A DNA stretch of 64,000 nt from Streptomyces cavernicola (GCF_029968035.1 NZ_JASCIQ010000021.1:1-64000), one strand, 5' to 3'; positions 33,570-42,645 are shown, numbered from the stretch's first letter. Program-made: numbers and translations. Notes: generated from the sequence alone by a model not told the origin.

Positions 33570-34331
33570 ATGTCCGAGACGCTGCTCGTCCTGCTCGCCG
33601 GCGTCGTCGCCGGAATGCTCAACTCCGTCGGCGGCGGCGGCACCTTCGTGGCACTGCCCGCCCTGGTCGCCGTCGGCCTGCCCCCGGTGACCGCCAACGC
33701 CGCGTCGACCATCGCGCTCGTGCCGGGGGCGGTCGCGAGCGCCTGGGTCTACCGGCGCGAACTCGCCCCCGTAGGACCGGCGTCCACCCCAACTCTGACC
33801 CTGGTCAGCGTGGTCGGCGGCGGACTCGGCGCCCTGCTCGTCCTCGCCCTGCCCTCCGCCTCCTTCGAGGCGGCCGTGCCCTGGCTGCTCGCCTTCGCCA
33901 CCCTCGTCCTGGCCTTCGGCCGACACCTCTCGCGCTGGGTCGCGGGGGCGCTCGGCAGGCCCCTCGGGATGAGCGCGCGGGCCGTCCTCGCCAGCCAGTT
34001 CCTCCTCGCCCTCTACGGCGGATACTTCGGCGGAGCCGTAGGCATCATGATGTTCGCCGTCTGGAGCATCGGCCTCGGCCTCGACCCCTCGACCGGCAAC
34101 CCGATGCGCGTCGCCCAGCTCGCCGCCGTCTATCTGAGCGCCACCGCCTTCTTCCTGATCGCCTCGGACGCCCTCGCGACCCCGCTGATCCTCGCCGGGA
34201 TGCTGGCCGGTGCGGTCGCCGGCGGCTTCACCGGCGCCCATGTGGCCCGCCGCCTCCCGGACCGCGTGCTGCGCGCAGTGATCCTCACCATCGCCGTGAC
34301 GATGACCGTCCTCTACTTCGTACGGGGGTGA
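33570..34331 (+). CDS. TauE/SafE sulfite exporter family membrane protein
   Basis: A 253-residue protein with about eight hydrophobic segments. It has the duplicated family motif: LLAGVVAGMLNSVGGGGTFVALPAL near the N-terminus and LLALYGGYFGGAVGIMMFAVWSIGL in the middle. The family exports sulfite, sulfonates or related organic anions. It is divergent from the LysR regulator. ATG 33570 begins SETLLVLLAGV. A second, truncated member of the family lies at 41178. Confidence 0.9.
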   Translation: MSETLLVLLAGVVAGMLNSVGGGGTFVALPALVAVGLPPVTANAASTIALVPGAVASAWVYRRELAPVGPASTPTLTLVSVVGGGLGALLVLALPSASFEAAVPWLLAFATLVLAFGRHLSRWVAGALGRPLGMSARAVLASQFLLALYGGYFGGAVGIMMFAVWSIGLGLDPSTGNPMRVAQLAAVYLSATAFFLIASDALATPLILAGMLAGAVAGGFTGAHVARRLPDRVLRAVILTIAVTMTVLYFVRG

Positions 34332-34339
34332 GCGCGCCC

Positions 34340-34530
34340 ATGACGCGGTACGAGAGCGCCGACCCCAGCCCGGACGGCCTGCGCGCCCGCCTCGCCGTGG
34401 CCCAGGCCGCCTGCGAAGTGGCCGAACTCGCGCGTGCGGCCGTGCCGTTGGACTCCCGCGCCCTGCACGCGGACGGCCGCCCGCGCGTGCCGGGCGCGAC
34501 CCTCGCCGCCCGCGCCGGTGTCCGCCGCCT
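34340..34530 (+). pseudogene. truncated small ORF cut off by terminator/repeat element
   Basis: ATG 34340, 9 bp after the TauE stop, opens a frame that reads TRYESADPSPDGLRARLAV and PDGRPRVPGATLAARAGVRR. This looks protein-like for about 60 codons. It then runs into a strong hairpin (34515-34549) and the GC-rich intergenic element, where the frame continues without sense. I take it as the 5' part of a gene whose 3' end was lost. No family recognised. Confidence 0.35.
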
Positions 34531-34549
34531 TGTGGGCGGCGGACACCGG
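34515..34549 (+). terminator. 15-bp perfect hairpin
   Basis: CCGGTGTCCGCCGCC (34515-34529) pairs perfectly with GGCGGCGGACACCGG (34535-34549) around a 5-nt loop. It should terminate TauE transcription and possibly antisense read-through. Confidence 0.8.
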
Positions 34550-34569
34550 TCCTCCGTAGCAGCGGCCTC

Positions 34570-34685
34570 TATCCCCTCCCCGCCCCTTCCCGAAAGCCTG
34601 CGGCGCTGTCTCCTTCGTCTGCCGCGCCGTCGTGGCTGGGCGCGCAGTTCCCCGCGCCCCTATCGGGGCGCGGGTTCCGCGACAG
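34570..34685. repeat. mirror-ended GC-rich intergenic element, copy A (short)
   Basis: It begins CCCTCCCCGCCCCTTCCCGAAAG and contains GTCGTGGCTGGGCGCGCAGT and CCCGCGCCCCTATCGGGGCGCGGG, modules shared with copies at 41.8, 46.5, 55.0 and 62.0 kb. It separates the truncated 34340 frame from the MFS gene. Confidence 0.7.
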
Positions 34686-35946
34686 GGGAAGCCAGGCGGC
34701 CCGAGCGGTGCAGGCCGTACAGGGATGTCGCGCAGGCCAGGCCGAGTGCGAGCAGCGCCAGCCAGGGGAGTGCCGCGAGGCCCGCGGCGCGCGCGGCGTC
34801 CAGGGCCGCGCCGGTGAGCAGGTTGCCGAGGGTGATGCCGATGCCGCAGATCGTGTTGTAGAGGCCGTAGTGCGTGGCGACGAGCCGGTCGCCGGAGAGC
34901 CGCACGATGGTGTCCATCTCGAAGGGGTACGCGATCATCGTGCCGAGCGCGAGCAGCAGCGCCGCAAGCGCGGGCGGCACGGCCGCGAGCAGCCACAGCG
35001 CAACTCCCTTGTCCGGTACGGGGATTGCGGACGCGGCGAGCAGCGGCAGGAACGCGCAGCCCATCACGGTGAGCCCGTACGTGAGGGCCTGACCGGGCGC
35101 CATCCGGGCCTTGCACCAGGCGGTCACCCGGGTCTGCCCGATGACGGTGCTCAGCCCGGACACCGCGAACAGCAACGCCACCGCGGCCGTCCCGGACTCC
35201 CCGTCCCCGCCGAGCCGGCGCACTTCGAGCGGCAGCGCCAGATACACCTGGAAGGACAGGACGTACGAGCCGATCATGGCGGCCGAGAACAGCAGGAACG
35301 GCCGGTTGGCGAGGATCGCACGCCACTGGGCGAGCACGCTCTCCGTACCGCCGTCCCCCGTGGGCGCGGCCGCGCGGCGGGCCGGGAGCGCGCGGATCTG
35401 CACGACGCTCAGGACTGCGAAGATCCCCGCCGACACCAGGCACGTGACCCGGAAGTCCACCCCGGTCAGCACCATGCCGACGAGCGGGCCGAGCAGGATC
35501 CCCGCCTGGTAGAAGACGTTGAACAGGGCGAACGCCTCCACCCTGCGCTCCCCGGCGCCCGCCGCCAGATACGCCCGCACCGCCGGGTTGAACAGCGCCC
35601 CGGCGAGCCCGGTGGCCGCCGACGCGGCGAGCAGCGCGGGCAGCGAGTCCACCAGGGCGAGCGTCGCGAAGCCGAGGGTGCGCAGGGCGCAGCCCGCGAC
35701 GATCAGCGGCTTGTAGCCGAGCCGGTCGGCGAGGGTGCCGCCGACCAGGAACATGCCCTGCTGGCTGAAGTTCCGCACGCCGAGCACGAGTCCGACCACC
35801 CACCCGGCCAGGCCGAGGGTGCCGGAGAGGTGGGCGGCCAGGTACGGCATCAGCATGTAGAAGCCGAGGTTGATGGTGAACTGATTGACCATCAGGAGCT
35901 GGACGGCGCGATCGTGCGACCGCACCTGCGCGAGCATGCCCTTCAC
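34660..35946 (-). CDS. MFS transporter
   Basis: A 428-residue major facilitator with 12 predicted hydrophobic segments. The loop 2-3 signature appears as GGTLADRLGYKPLIVAG (about residues 70-86) and the second-half equivalent near WCKARMAPGQALTYG. Drug/metabolite efflux is typical. The GTG at 35946 overlaps the upstream cysteine-synthase-like stop by 4 bp (GTGA), so the two are co-translated and the substrate may be the product of that enzyme. This is inference. Confidence 0.9.
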   Translation of the reverse strand: MKGMLAQVRSHDRAVQLLMVNQFTINLGFYMLMPYLAAHLSGTLGLAGWVVGLVLGVRNFSQQGMFLVGGTLADRLGYKPLIVAGCALRTLGFATLALVDSLPALLAASAATGLAGALFNPAVRAYLAAGAGERRVEAFALFNVFYQAGILLGPLVGMVLTGVDFRVTCLVSAGIFAVLSVVQIRALPARRAAAPTGDGGTESVLAQWRAILANRPFLLFSAAMIGSYVLSFQVYLALPLEVRRLGGDGESGTAAVALLFAVSGLSTVIGQTRVTAWCKARMAPGQALTYGLTVMGCAFLPLLAASAIPVPDKGVALWLLAAVPPALAALLLALGTMIAYPFEMDTIVRLSGDRLVATHYGLYNTICGIGITLGNLLTGAALDAARAAGLAALPWLALLALGLACATSLYGLHRSGRLASPVAEPAPR

Positions 35947-37127
35947 CGCTCGCCCCCTGCCGCCGCCGTGCCGTCGGTGCCGGCCGTGCCGTCCGCAGTC
36001 GCCGTTCCGTGCGCCGTCTCGGCTGCGCGCGGGTCGACGACGGTCGTGCAGCGCGTCCAGCGCGTGAACTCCTTCTCGTCGGGCCGCCCCGCCACATCGG
36101 GCTCGGCGGGCGGGGCCGCGTCGAGGAGCCCGTTCGCAGCGCAGTACGCGTCGTCGTACACCGTGCCGAGATAGCGCTGCGGGCCGTCCGGGAAGACCGC
36201 GGCGATCCGCGCGTCCGGCGGCCGGTTCGCGGCGAGCCAGCCCGCGACGAGCGCGACCGCGCCGACGCTCCAACCGCCCGTCGCGTAGTGGGACGCGGCG
36301 AGCCGCCGGCAGGTCCACACGGCCTCGGCGGGGGCCACCCAGTGCACCTCGCCGAACTGCCCGTACGCCACATTGCGCGGGTGGATACTGGACCCGAGGC
36401 CACGCATCAGACGGGGCCTCGCGGGCTGCCCGAAGATCGTCGAGCCGATCGTGTCGACGCCGACCACCTCGATGCCGGGGTGCAGGGCGCGCAGCACCCG
36501 CGCGACCCCCGCCGAGTGCCCGCCGGTGCCGACGCTGCACACCAGGACGTCGATCTGCCCGAGCTGCGCGGTGAGTTCGAGGGCCAGCGGGGTGTACGCG
36601 GCCGTGTTGTCGGGGTTGTTGTACTGGTCGGGGCACCATGCGCCGGGCTCCTCGCGAAGCAGCCGGGCCACCCGGTCGCGCCGCGCCTGCTGCCAGCCGC
36701 CGACGGGGTCCGGCTCGGGCACGACGTCGATCCGTGCGCCGTACGCGCCGAGCAGCCGGGTCATGGACGGTTCGAGGCCGGGGTCGGTGACGAGGGTCAG
36801 CGGATGCCCGTACGCCATCGCGGCGAGGGCGAGCCCCAGGCCGAGGGTGCCGCTCGTGGACTCCACGATCCGGGCGCCGGGCGTCAACTCGCCCCGGGCG
36901 CGGGCCCGTTCGACCATGTGCAGCCCTGGCCGGTCCTTCATGCCGCCCGGGTTGAGTCCCTCCAGCTTCGCCCAGAAGCCGCGCCCGGCCGGGGTCAGGG
37001 GCTCGGAGATCCGCAGGACGGGCGTGTTCCCGACGAGCCCGGCGAGGCCCTGGCCGGTGCGGGTGAGGGGAGGGAGGTGCGGGAGACGGTGGAGCGGGGG
37101 GTGTGCGTGTGTGACGGGGATGTTCAA
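35943..37127 (-). CDS. PLP-dependent cysteine synthase-family protein
   Basis: A 394-residue fold-type II PLP enzyme. The Schiff-base lysine is in GLNPGGMKDRPGLHM (about residue 65), the substrate loop is ESTSGTLGLGLA, and the phosphate-binding glycine loop is CSVGTGGHSAGVA. The C-terminal extension after GTVYDDAYC is longer than in housekeeping CysK. It may make cysteine or a beta-substituted alanine. It is coupled to an MFS exporter. The TTG at 37127 is preferred (no ATG/GTG at the family N-terminus; GAAGG upstream). An ATG at 37346 would add about 73 non-homologous residues. Confidence 0.82.
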   Translation of the reverse strand: MNIPVTHAHPPLHRLPHLPPLTRTGQGLAGLVGNTPVLRISEPLTPAGRGFWAKLEGLNPGGMKDRPGLHMVERARARGELTPGARIVESTSGTLGLGLALAAMAYGHPLTLVTDPGLEPSMTRLLGAYGARIDVVPEPDPVGGWQQARRDRVARLLREEPGAWCPDQYNNPDNTAAYTPLALELTAQLGQIDVLVCSVGTGGHSAGVARVLRALHPGIEVVGVDTIGSTIFGQPARPRLMRGLGSSIHPRNVAYGQFGEVHWVAPAEAVWTCRRLAASHYATGGWSVGAVALVAGWLAANRPPDARIAAVFPDGPQRYLGTVYDDAYCAANGLLDAAPPAEPDVAGRPDEKEFTRWTRCTTVVDPRAAETAHGTATADGTAGTDGTAAAGGER

Positions 37128-37290
37128 GGCAGTGCCTTCGCTTGGCTGAAGGGGCGGCACTCCGTCGCGGGAATTCCGTACGGACGGATGCCGCAGGGGG
37201 AGGAGGTCGCGCCCCGAATTCACCGGGGCGTACGGGAAATTGCCGCCGGGGCGGGCTTTTCCGCGCAGGCGAAAGCCGCTGTGCGTACGC

Positions 37291-37375
37291 GTGAACTCGT
37301 GAATCCGTGAACCGGGACCCGTGAACTCATGAGTCTGTGAACTCACGCCTGATGGATTCGTGAATTCGAGAATCC
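37291..37375 (-). repeat. array of GTGAAYTC octamers upstream of the cysteine synthase-like gene
   Basis: GTGAACTC (37291), GTGAATCC (37300), GTGAACCG (37308), GTGAACTC (37321), ATGAGTCT (37329), GTGAACTC (37337), GTGAATTC (37360) and GAGAATCC (37368) form a tandem series at mostly 8-9 bp spacing with larger gaps. It includes the inverted pair GGATTC...GAATCC. It lies 165-250 bp upstream of the TTG start; 37128-37458 otherwise holds no gene. Confidence 0.7.
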
Positions 37376-37458
37376 GTGCGCGAGTGACGGAGGCGTGCGA
37401 AGCGGTGGGCGCGCAGGTGAATACGCGGCGACCGGTTCGAAAAGACGTGCCCTTCGGT

Positions 37459-37872
37459 CTAAATGCGCAACACGGCCGGATCTCGTCCGGCGGTCGGTGA
37501 ATCGACGGGCGCGGAACGGGACTTCACGGGGGCGTGTGACGCACCCGGCTGCGCCGTGCAGTCGAGCGGCGACAGGGCGGGCGGGGCCGGCTCGGCCGCC
37601 TGCTGGGGCTGGCCGGACGCGCAGTCCTGCGCGGAGTGCTCGGCCGTGTCCCCGCCGTGGTGGCCGGGCGGTTCGACCCGGGCTGTGGCGGTCGAGGGGC
37701 TCGCCGAGGTCGCGGAAGTGGAGGGGGAGACGTGTTCGGCGACGATCTCGCCGCTCGCGCCGTGCGTGTAGAGCACGCCGAGCAGCACGGCCACCGACCA
37801 GAGAAGCCGCCACAGCCGCGCCCGGCGTGGGCGGGCCTGCGGCGGCGCAGAACTCCGGAAGGTGGTGAGCAT
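37459..37872 (-). CDS. small membrane-anchored/secreted protein, DUF6153-like
   Basis: A 137-residue protein with a basic N-terminus and one hydrophobic segment (LWRLLWSVAVLLGVLYTHGAS, about residues 20-40), then a Ser/Thr/Ala/Pro-rich extracytoplasmic tail with two cysteines (QDCASG, LDCTAQ). It resembles the DUF6153 group of Streptomyces membrane proteins, but this is from memory of general form. ATG 37872. No partner gene is obvious. Confidence 0.65.
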   Translation of the reverse strand: MLTTFRSSAPPQARPRRARLWRLLWSVAVLLGVLYTHGASGEIVAEHVSPSTSATSASPSTATARVEPPGHHGGDTAEHSAQDCASGQPQQAAEPAPPALSPLDCTAQPGASHAPVKSRSAPVDSPTAGRDPAVLRI

Positions 37873-37941
37873 GCGGTGATCGTAGCGGCAGTGCGGAGGA
37901 ATTCCGTGCCTGAATCGGTGCGGGTGGCGGGAATTGGCCGG

Positions 37942-38508
37942 TTAACGCGCCACGCGGTGGCGGAGGTGGACGACTTTCGAGTTGAAGGTGCGGGTCTCGA
38001 CGAGTTCGAGGTCGACCCGGCGTTCATCGCGGGGAAAGAACGGAATGCCGCCGCCGAGGAGGACCGGATGAACCATGGTCCGGTACTCGTCGATCAGATC
38101 CGCGGCGGCCGCCGCGGCGGCGAGGGTCGCACCGCCGATCGCGATCTCACCCTCGCCCGGCTCGGCCCGCAGCCGCTCGATCTCCTCCGCGAGCCCGCCG
38201 GAGGCCAGCCGGGCGCGCCTACCCTGCACATCCGACAGGGTCGTGGAGAACACCACTTTCGGGAGTGGATTCCACAGCGCCGCCCACTCCTGTTCGGCGG
38301 CGCCGAGCGCGGGGTCCTGTGCGGCGGTCTCCCAGTACAGCATCGTCTCGTACAGCCTCCGGCCGAGGAGGTGGACGTCGACCCCGCGGATCTCGTCGAT
38401 CCAGAACCGGAAGACCTCGGGGTCGGGCTCCGACCAGTTGAAGTCCCCGTCCGGCCCGACGATGTAGCCGTCGAGCGACACGTTCATCGAATAGGTCACG
38501 CTGCGCAT
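37942..38508 (-). CDS. dihydrofolate reductase-family protein (RibD C-terminal domain)
   Basis: A 188-residue RibD_C/DHFR-fold protein. The start RSVTYSMNVSLDGYIVGPDG, the LLGRRLYETMLYW helix and IAIGGATLAAAAAAADLIDEY carry the family's NADPH-binding pattern. Members reduce pteridine- or pyrimidine-like substrates; most stand-alone copies are uncharacterised. ATG 38508 follows GAGGAGG closely. The following 217 bp (38509-38725) have no gene I can support, though one plus-strand frame (ADRLIRVYRELALVVRKLP) is protein-like for about 25 codons. Confidence 0.88.
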   Translation of the reverse strand: MRSVTYSMNVSLDGYIVGPDGDFNWSEPDPEVFRFWIDEIRGVDVHLLGRRLYETMLYWETAAQDPALGAAEQEWAALWNPLPKVVFSTTLSDVQGRRARLASGGLAEEIERLRAEPGEGEIAIGGATLAAAAAAADLIDEYRTMVHPVLLGGGIPFFPRDERRVDLELVETRTFNSKVVHLRHRVAR

Positions 38509-38725
38509 CAGAACCTCCTCGGTGACGACTTCCGACAGTACGACCGCCGACCCCGAGGGGCCGTTCGCGGCTCGCGGGGCCCTGGGCGCGGCGGGGAGCG
38601 GTGGCGTGGCCGTGCCCCCGCAAGCCGCCGACCGTCTCATCCGCGTGTACCGCGAACTCGCCCTGGTCGTACGGAAGTTGCCTGCGACCGCCGGTCAGGG
38701 TCGGGTCGAGGACGGTCGGCGCGGA

Positions 38726-40024
38726 TCAGACGGGCAGCAGCCCCGGGAACGGCCCGTGCCCCACGTTCGGCGCTGTGACCGCGAGCCAGCCGTGTCCGCG
38801 TACGACCGTGTCCGCGCCGACCAGGTCCGGATCGACCGACAGGTGTCCGCAGGCGGCACGGGCACCCGCGGTTCCCGCGTCGGGCTCCACGTCGTCCAAC
38901 TCGTCGAACTCGTCGTCGAAGTCCGGGTCGTCCACGGCGAGCGTCTCCCACGGCAGCGGGGTTCCCTCCCACTCCGGGACGCTCTCCGCCGCGTAGCGCC
39001 GGATCACCAGGCCGTCCTCGGCCACGAACCAGAGGTCCGCGCCGCCCGCGTCGTCCAGGAAGAAGAGCTGGGCCCGGCCGCACGCGCGGCTGAGGCGCTC
39101 CACCGTGTGGATCATGCCGTCGAAGTGGTCGTCGCCGACGAGCAGGTCGAACTGGCCGAACACCAGCCGCCAGCCGTCCAGTTCCGGCGTCACGAAGACC
39201 CGGCCGACGGCTCGCTCGGGAGTTTCGGAGCCGGGTGCCCGGATCGTCCGACCCATCGCGGCCGCCACACCCGCCGCGACGGTCACCGGGCGGGGGTCGT
39301 GCAGGCCGAGCGCGTCGAAGACGCCCTCGTACGTCGCCCCCGGCACGGCCGTCCACCAGCCGCTGAGCCGCGGCGACGGCAGCTCGGGGACCTCGCCCGG
39401 GATCTTCCCCCGGACCAGCCGCTCCACCAGCGTGCGGTCGCGCTCGTCGAGCGCGTCGAGCCCGCCGACCTCCATCAGGACGCCGAGCGCCGCCCGCCGT
39501 ACCGACCGGGAAGCTGTGGGGTCCCGGCGCAGGGCTCGCAACCGCGGCGCGTAGGAGTCGTGCATGGTACGGGCGTATTCCTCGGCCTTGTAGCTGGGGC
39601 GCCCCTCCCGGGCGAACGCGTCGAGGAGGGCCCGCAGCCCGGCCTCGGAGTCCACCCGCAGCCTGATCAGCCCCTGGAAGCCGGCGTACGACAGGCTGTG
39701 GTCGGGCTCGACCGCCAGTGCCGCGTACTGCTCGGCGCAGCGCTCGTCGAAGGCGCCGAGCAGCCGGCCGGACAGCCAGCCGTTCAACTCCTCGCGACGC
39801 ACTGCCGCGAGGACCGCGTCGAACGCCGGTGGCCCGATGAGTTCGAGGACTCTCGCGTACGGCTGGAGGAGACGTGTCGAATTCTTGTCGGCCGCGCCAC
39901 GCAGCAACTCTGGCACCACGCGGTCGCCGTGTGCCGCCAACTCCTCCACCGATGCGGCGACTTGGGCGGAGACGCGGCTCTCCAGATCCTCGACGAGCTT
40001 CGTGAGCACGGGTTCGATCTTCAT
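38726..40024 (-). CDS. HEAT-like repeat protein of unknown function
   Basis: A 432-residue protein. The N-terminal half (about 1-190) is a series of helical pairs like HEAT repeats (VAASVEELAAHGDRVVPELL, PPAFDAVLAAVRREELNGWL). The C-terminal half (about 220-400) is a separate mixed domain beginning GWWTAVPGATYEGVFDALGL, with FGQFDLLVGDDHFDGMIHTVERLSRACG. A short acidic stretch (VDDPDFDDEFDELDDVEPD) lies near the end. I do not recognise a specific family. ATG 40024. Confidence 0.75.
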   Translation of the reverse strand: MKIEPVLTKLVEDLESRVSAQVAASVEELAAHGDRVVPELLRGAADKNSTRLLQPYARVLELIGPPAFDAVLAAVRREELNGWLSGRLLGAFDERCAEQYAALAVEPDHSLSYAGFQGLIRLRVDSEAGLRALLDAFAREGRPSYKAEEYARTMHDSYAPRLRALRRDPTASRSVRRAALGVLMEVGGLDALDERDRTLVERLVRGKIPGEVPELPSPRLSGWWTAVPGATYEGVFDALGLHDPRPVTVAAGVAAAMGRTIRAPGSETPERAVGRVFVTPELDGWRLVFGQFDLLVGDDHFDGMIHTVERLSRACGRAQLFFLDDAGGADLWFVAEDGLVIRRYAAESVPEWEGTPLPWETLAVDDPDFDDEFDELDDVEPDAGTAGARAACGHLSVDPDLVGADTVVRGHGWLAVTAPNVGHGPFPGLLPV

Positions 40025-40135
40025 GCGGGGAGCGTAGGGGTGTGCGTTCGGGCCGGGTCCGTCGGGTGGCCGCCTCGTAGCCGGAGCGACCCCGCCCTGA
40101 GCCTCTGGCCCGGTAGATCATCTTGCGTGACGTGA

Positions 40136-40318
40136 ATGCAACTGGCGTACGAGGAGTGGGAGTTCATCGGCCCGTAGCCCACCACGATGCCGTGGGGATG
40201 CACAGGAGAAAGGACGTGCTCACCTCTCTGGAGGCCGCCCTCCTGGGATGCTCGCGGGGCGGGCGGACCAGCAAGGTTCACGTCGCTGCCGACCGCAAGT
40301 GCGGCCCGCTAGGCAGAG
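40136..40318 (+). pseudogene. IS5-family transposase remnant
   Basis: ATG 40136 reads QLAYEEWEFIGP and then stops, as in the N-terminus of IS5-type transposases. About 100 bp later another frame reads GCSRGGRTSKVHVAADRKCGPL, which is the conserved 'GRSRGGLTTKIHLAADRRCRPL' segment of the same transposases. So the ends of two conserved blocks are left with a large internal deletion and frameshift. The flanking gene may have arrived with it. Confidence 0.7.
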
Positions 40319-40335
40319 CACGGAGTCGTGACTCG

Positions 40336-41067
40336 CTAGTGCGTGCCCTGTGGTGCGCGCTGCATGATCTCGCGTGCTGCGAGGATGAGGGCGGCGTTGC
40401 CCGGAGCGGGGGCACCGTCGGGGAGGTGGAGCACGTCTTCCAGGCCGATACGGGCATCCAGGCGGCGGGAGGCCGCAAGTCGCAGGATGGGCCACGCGGC
40501 GGTGTCTTCGCCATGCAAGAGAATCGGTGCGGCAGCCGATCCGAGTCCGTCCAGCAGGCCGGCTGCGGCGTGGAGAGCTTCCTGCGGGGTGGTCTCGGTG
40601 ATCTCGGCCAGGACGCGCAGGACTCGGCGGGATCCGGGCCAGTCCAGAAACCGTTGTGCCGCGGGAGTGCCGGAGTAGATGCCGGCTTCGATGCCGATGC
40701 CCCGGTCCAGTAAGGCCGCGGCGACATCGGTGGCGCCGTCCTCGTGCCAGTTCACGGAAGCGTGGTCAGGTAGCACGGTCCAGGACCGGACCTGTGCGGC
40801 ACGGGCATCAGGGTCCGCCGTGGCCCATGCGCCGGTGGTAACCCCAACCGGAATGCCCGGGACAGCGACCCGCACCGCGCTCACAGCGGCGGCGACGGCG
40901 GTGGGTTCCAGCGTGTCCTGACCGTCGCGGTCCTTGGGGTGCAGATGGACGTCATCGGCGCCGGCGGCGACAGCCGCACGGGCCGCCACCGCCAACTCGT
41001 CGGCAGTTACCGGCAGATGGGAACACTCGGCACGGCTTCGAGCACCGTTGAGACAAACCTGCAGCAT
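40336..41067 (-). CDS. BKACE / DUF849 (3-keto-5-aminohexanoate cleavage-like) protein
   Basis: A 243-residue TIM-barrel enzyme of the beta-keto acid cleavage family, which condenses a beta-keto acid with acetyl-CoA using an active-site zinc. Visible are the start LQVCLNGARSRAECSHLPVT, the metal-site segment DDVHLHPKDRDG with its HLH pair, VGVTTGAW and SVNWHEDGA. It is about 30-40 residues shorter than many members. The substrate is unknown. Its 3' end lies next to an IS5 remnant and its 5' side next to a broken TauE gene, so it sits in an unstable accessory patch. Confidence 0.85.
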   Translation of the reverse strand: MLQVCLNGARSRAECSHLPVTADELAVAARAAVAAGADDVHLHPKDRDGQDTLEPTAVAAAVSAVRVAVPGIPVGVTTGAWATADPDARAAQVRSWTVLPDHASVNWHEDGATDVAAALLDRGIGIEAGIYSGTPAAQRFLDWPGSRRVLRVLAEITETTPQEALHAAAGLLDGLGSAAAPILLHGEDTAAWPILRLAASRRLDARIGLEDVLHLPDGAPAPGNAALILAAREIMQRAPQGTH

Positions 41068-41177
41068 GGCGTCATCTTCGCAGGTCGCATCCTGGGTTCT
41101 CCCTGGCAGGCGACCGAACTCAGCCCGGGATCGACTCCCGGCGACTGATGGCGATTGATCACGACTCGATGCGCGCC

Positions 41178-41560
41178 CTAGCACCGGAGCGACTCCGCCA
41201 ACCCGAGCCCCGCGAGGGCGAGGCCGATGCGCGGCGGCTGCTCCGGCAGGCGGCGGACGACGACCGGGCCCAGGCGGCTGCCGACGAGACGGCCGAGGCC
41301 GAGGCCGCGGCCGAGCGCCGCGGTGGCGGCCCGCTGGGCCGGGGCGGGGAAGGCGTAGGCCACGGTGGCCGTGACGTTGGCGGCGCCGGTGGTGATGTTC
41401 TTGACCGTGTTGGTCACCGGCAGCGGCTCGCTTGCCGAGAGGGAGAGCGAGAGCGCGAGCACCGCGAGCATCAGCGCGGCCGCGGCCGCCCCGAAGTATC
41501 CGCCGTTCAGGCCGACCAGGAGCGCCGCCCCGGCCGGTGCGTACGGCGGGCGGCCCGCGG
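41178..41560 (-). pseudogene. TauE/SafE exporter, 3' fragment
   Basis: The frame ending at 41178 reads LNGGYFGAAAAALMLAVLALS, PVTNTVKNITTGAANVTATVAYA and VVVRRLPEQPPRIGLALAGLGLA, the second half of a TauE/SafE protein. The first half is missing and replaced by unrelated sequence and the GC-rich repeat block starting at 41767. It cannot form a full transporter. Confidence 0.75.
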
Positions 41561-41766
41561 CGTCCGACTGGCGGTGCGGCGGGTGGAGCCTGGCCTGGGG
41601 CTTCAACTCCCGCGCGCCGCAAATCCGTTGACGGTCTTTCGGACGGTTCCATGGGTTCGGGGGGCGGCAACTTCGAGCGGGCGCTGAACATGTCGTGGCC
41701 GACCTGACCTGGCGGGCGGCGCGGTGGAGCTCGCGGACTCAGGGTGGCTCTGCACCGGCGCGGCAG

Positions 41767-42645
41767 TCTTTCCCCTCCCCGCCCCTTCCCGAAAGTCCTG
41801 CGGACAGCCTCGGGGGCTGTGGCCCCGTCCCGTCCCCCCCCCGGGCTAGGGCTGCGCCCCGTCTCCCCACCTGGGGCTGCACCCCCGCCCCCGTCTGGGG
41901 CTGTCGCCCTTGGACCCCGCTTCGGGGCTGTGCCCCGGACCCAGGCTGTCGTTCGGCTGGCCCGCCGTCGTGGCTGGTCGCGCAGTTCCCCGCGCCCCTA
42001 TCGGGGCCCGGCCGCCGTTCGGCTGCTGCGCTGTTGTGGCTGGTCGCGCCCACGCGGCAAAGCTGCGAATGGCACAGCCCTGCGCGCCTGACGGGGCACT
42101 CATCGCAGCCCCGCGCCCCTGAGAGGGCACTCATCACAGCCGCAGTGCGCACAATCCAGCCCCTCCCGGGCAGCTGAGGCGCGGGGACAAATTCAGCCTC
42201 TCCGGCATTTGAGATGGGGGTCCCCCTGCTCGAGCGCAGCCGAGGACTTGGGGAGGGGGGCCGGGGGCTGGCCCCCGAGATGGGGTCCGGGGCGGAGCCC
42301 AGGGGTGGGGCCCAGGGGTGGTGCCCCGAGCGGGGCCTAGGGGTGGAGGCCCCGCTCGGGGGTTCTGGGGCGGAGCCCCGCGGCGGCAGCCCGAGCGGGG
42401 TCCAGGGGCGGCGGCCCCAAGCAAGGGGGTCCGGGGCGGCAGCCCCGAGCAGGGTTCTAGGGGCGGCGGCGCGAGCGAGGTCCAGGGGTGGCAGCGCCAA
42501 GCGGGGTTCAGGGGAGGCAGCCCCGAGCAAGGGGTCCAGGGGCGGCAGCGCCAAGCGGGGTTCAGGGGCGGCAGCCCCGAGCAAAGGGGGGGGCGGGGGG
42601 CGGAGCCCCCGGGCTGTGCGCGAGGGCTTTCGGGGAGGGGTGGGG
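41767..42645. repeat. mirror-ended GC-rich intergenic element, copy B (expanded)
   Basis: This 0.9-kb gene-free block starts CCCCTCCCCGCCCCTTCCCG and ends with the inverted form GGGCTTTCGGGGAGGGGTGG. Inside are GTCGTGGCTGGTCGCGCAGT, a CTCCGGCATTTGAGATGG junction and about ten degenerate 25-35 bp units of the type GGGTCCAGGGGCGGCAGC-CCCGAGC. Frames stay open through it only because of base composition. It lies immediately upstream of the truncated TauE gene. Confidence 0.8.

Noticed and set aside
35943..37346. Longer N-terminus for the cysteine-synthase-like protein
   Set aside because: The extra 73 residues are encoded by the GTGAAYTC repeat array and have no relation to the family; the TTG at 37127 fits better.
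42180..42620. CRISPR-like spacing of repeats
   Set aside because: Units are degenerate, 25-35 bp, GC boxes without constant repeats and unique spacers, and there are no cas genes.
42180..42645. Open frames through the GC-rich repeat block as a repeat protein
   Set aside because: All three plus frames are open and repetitive, codon bias is absent and the sequence is shared with other intergenic copies, so it is non-coding repeat.
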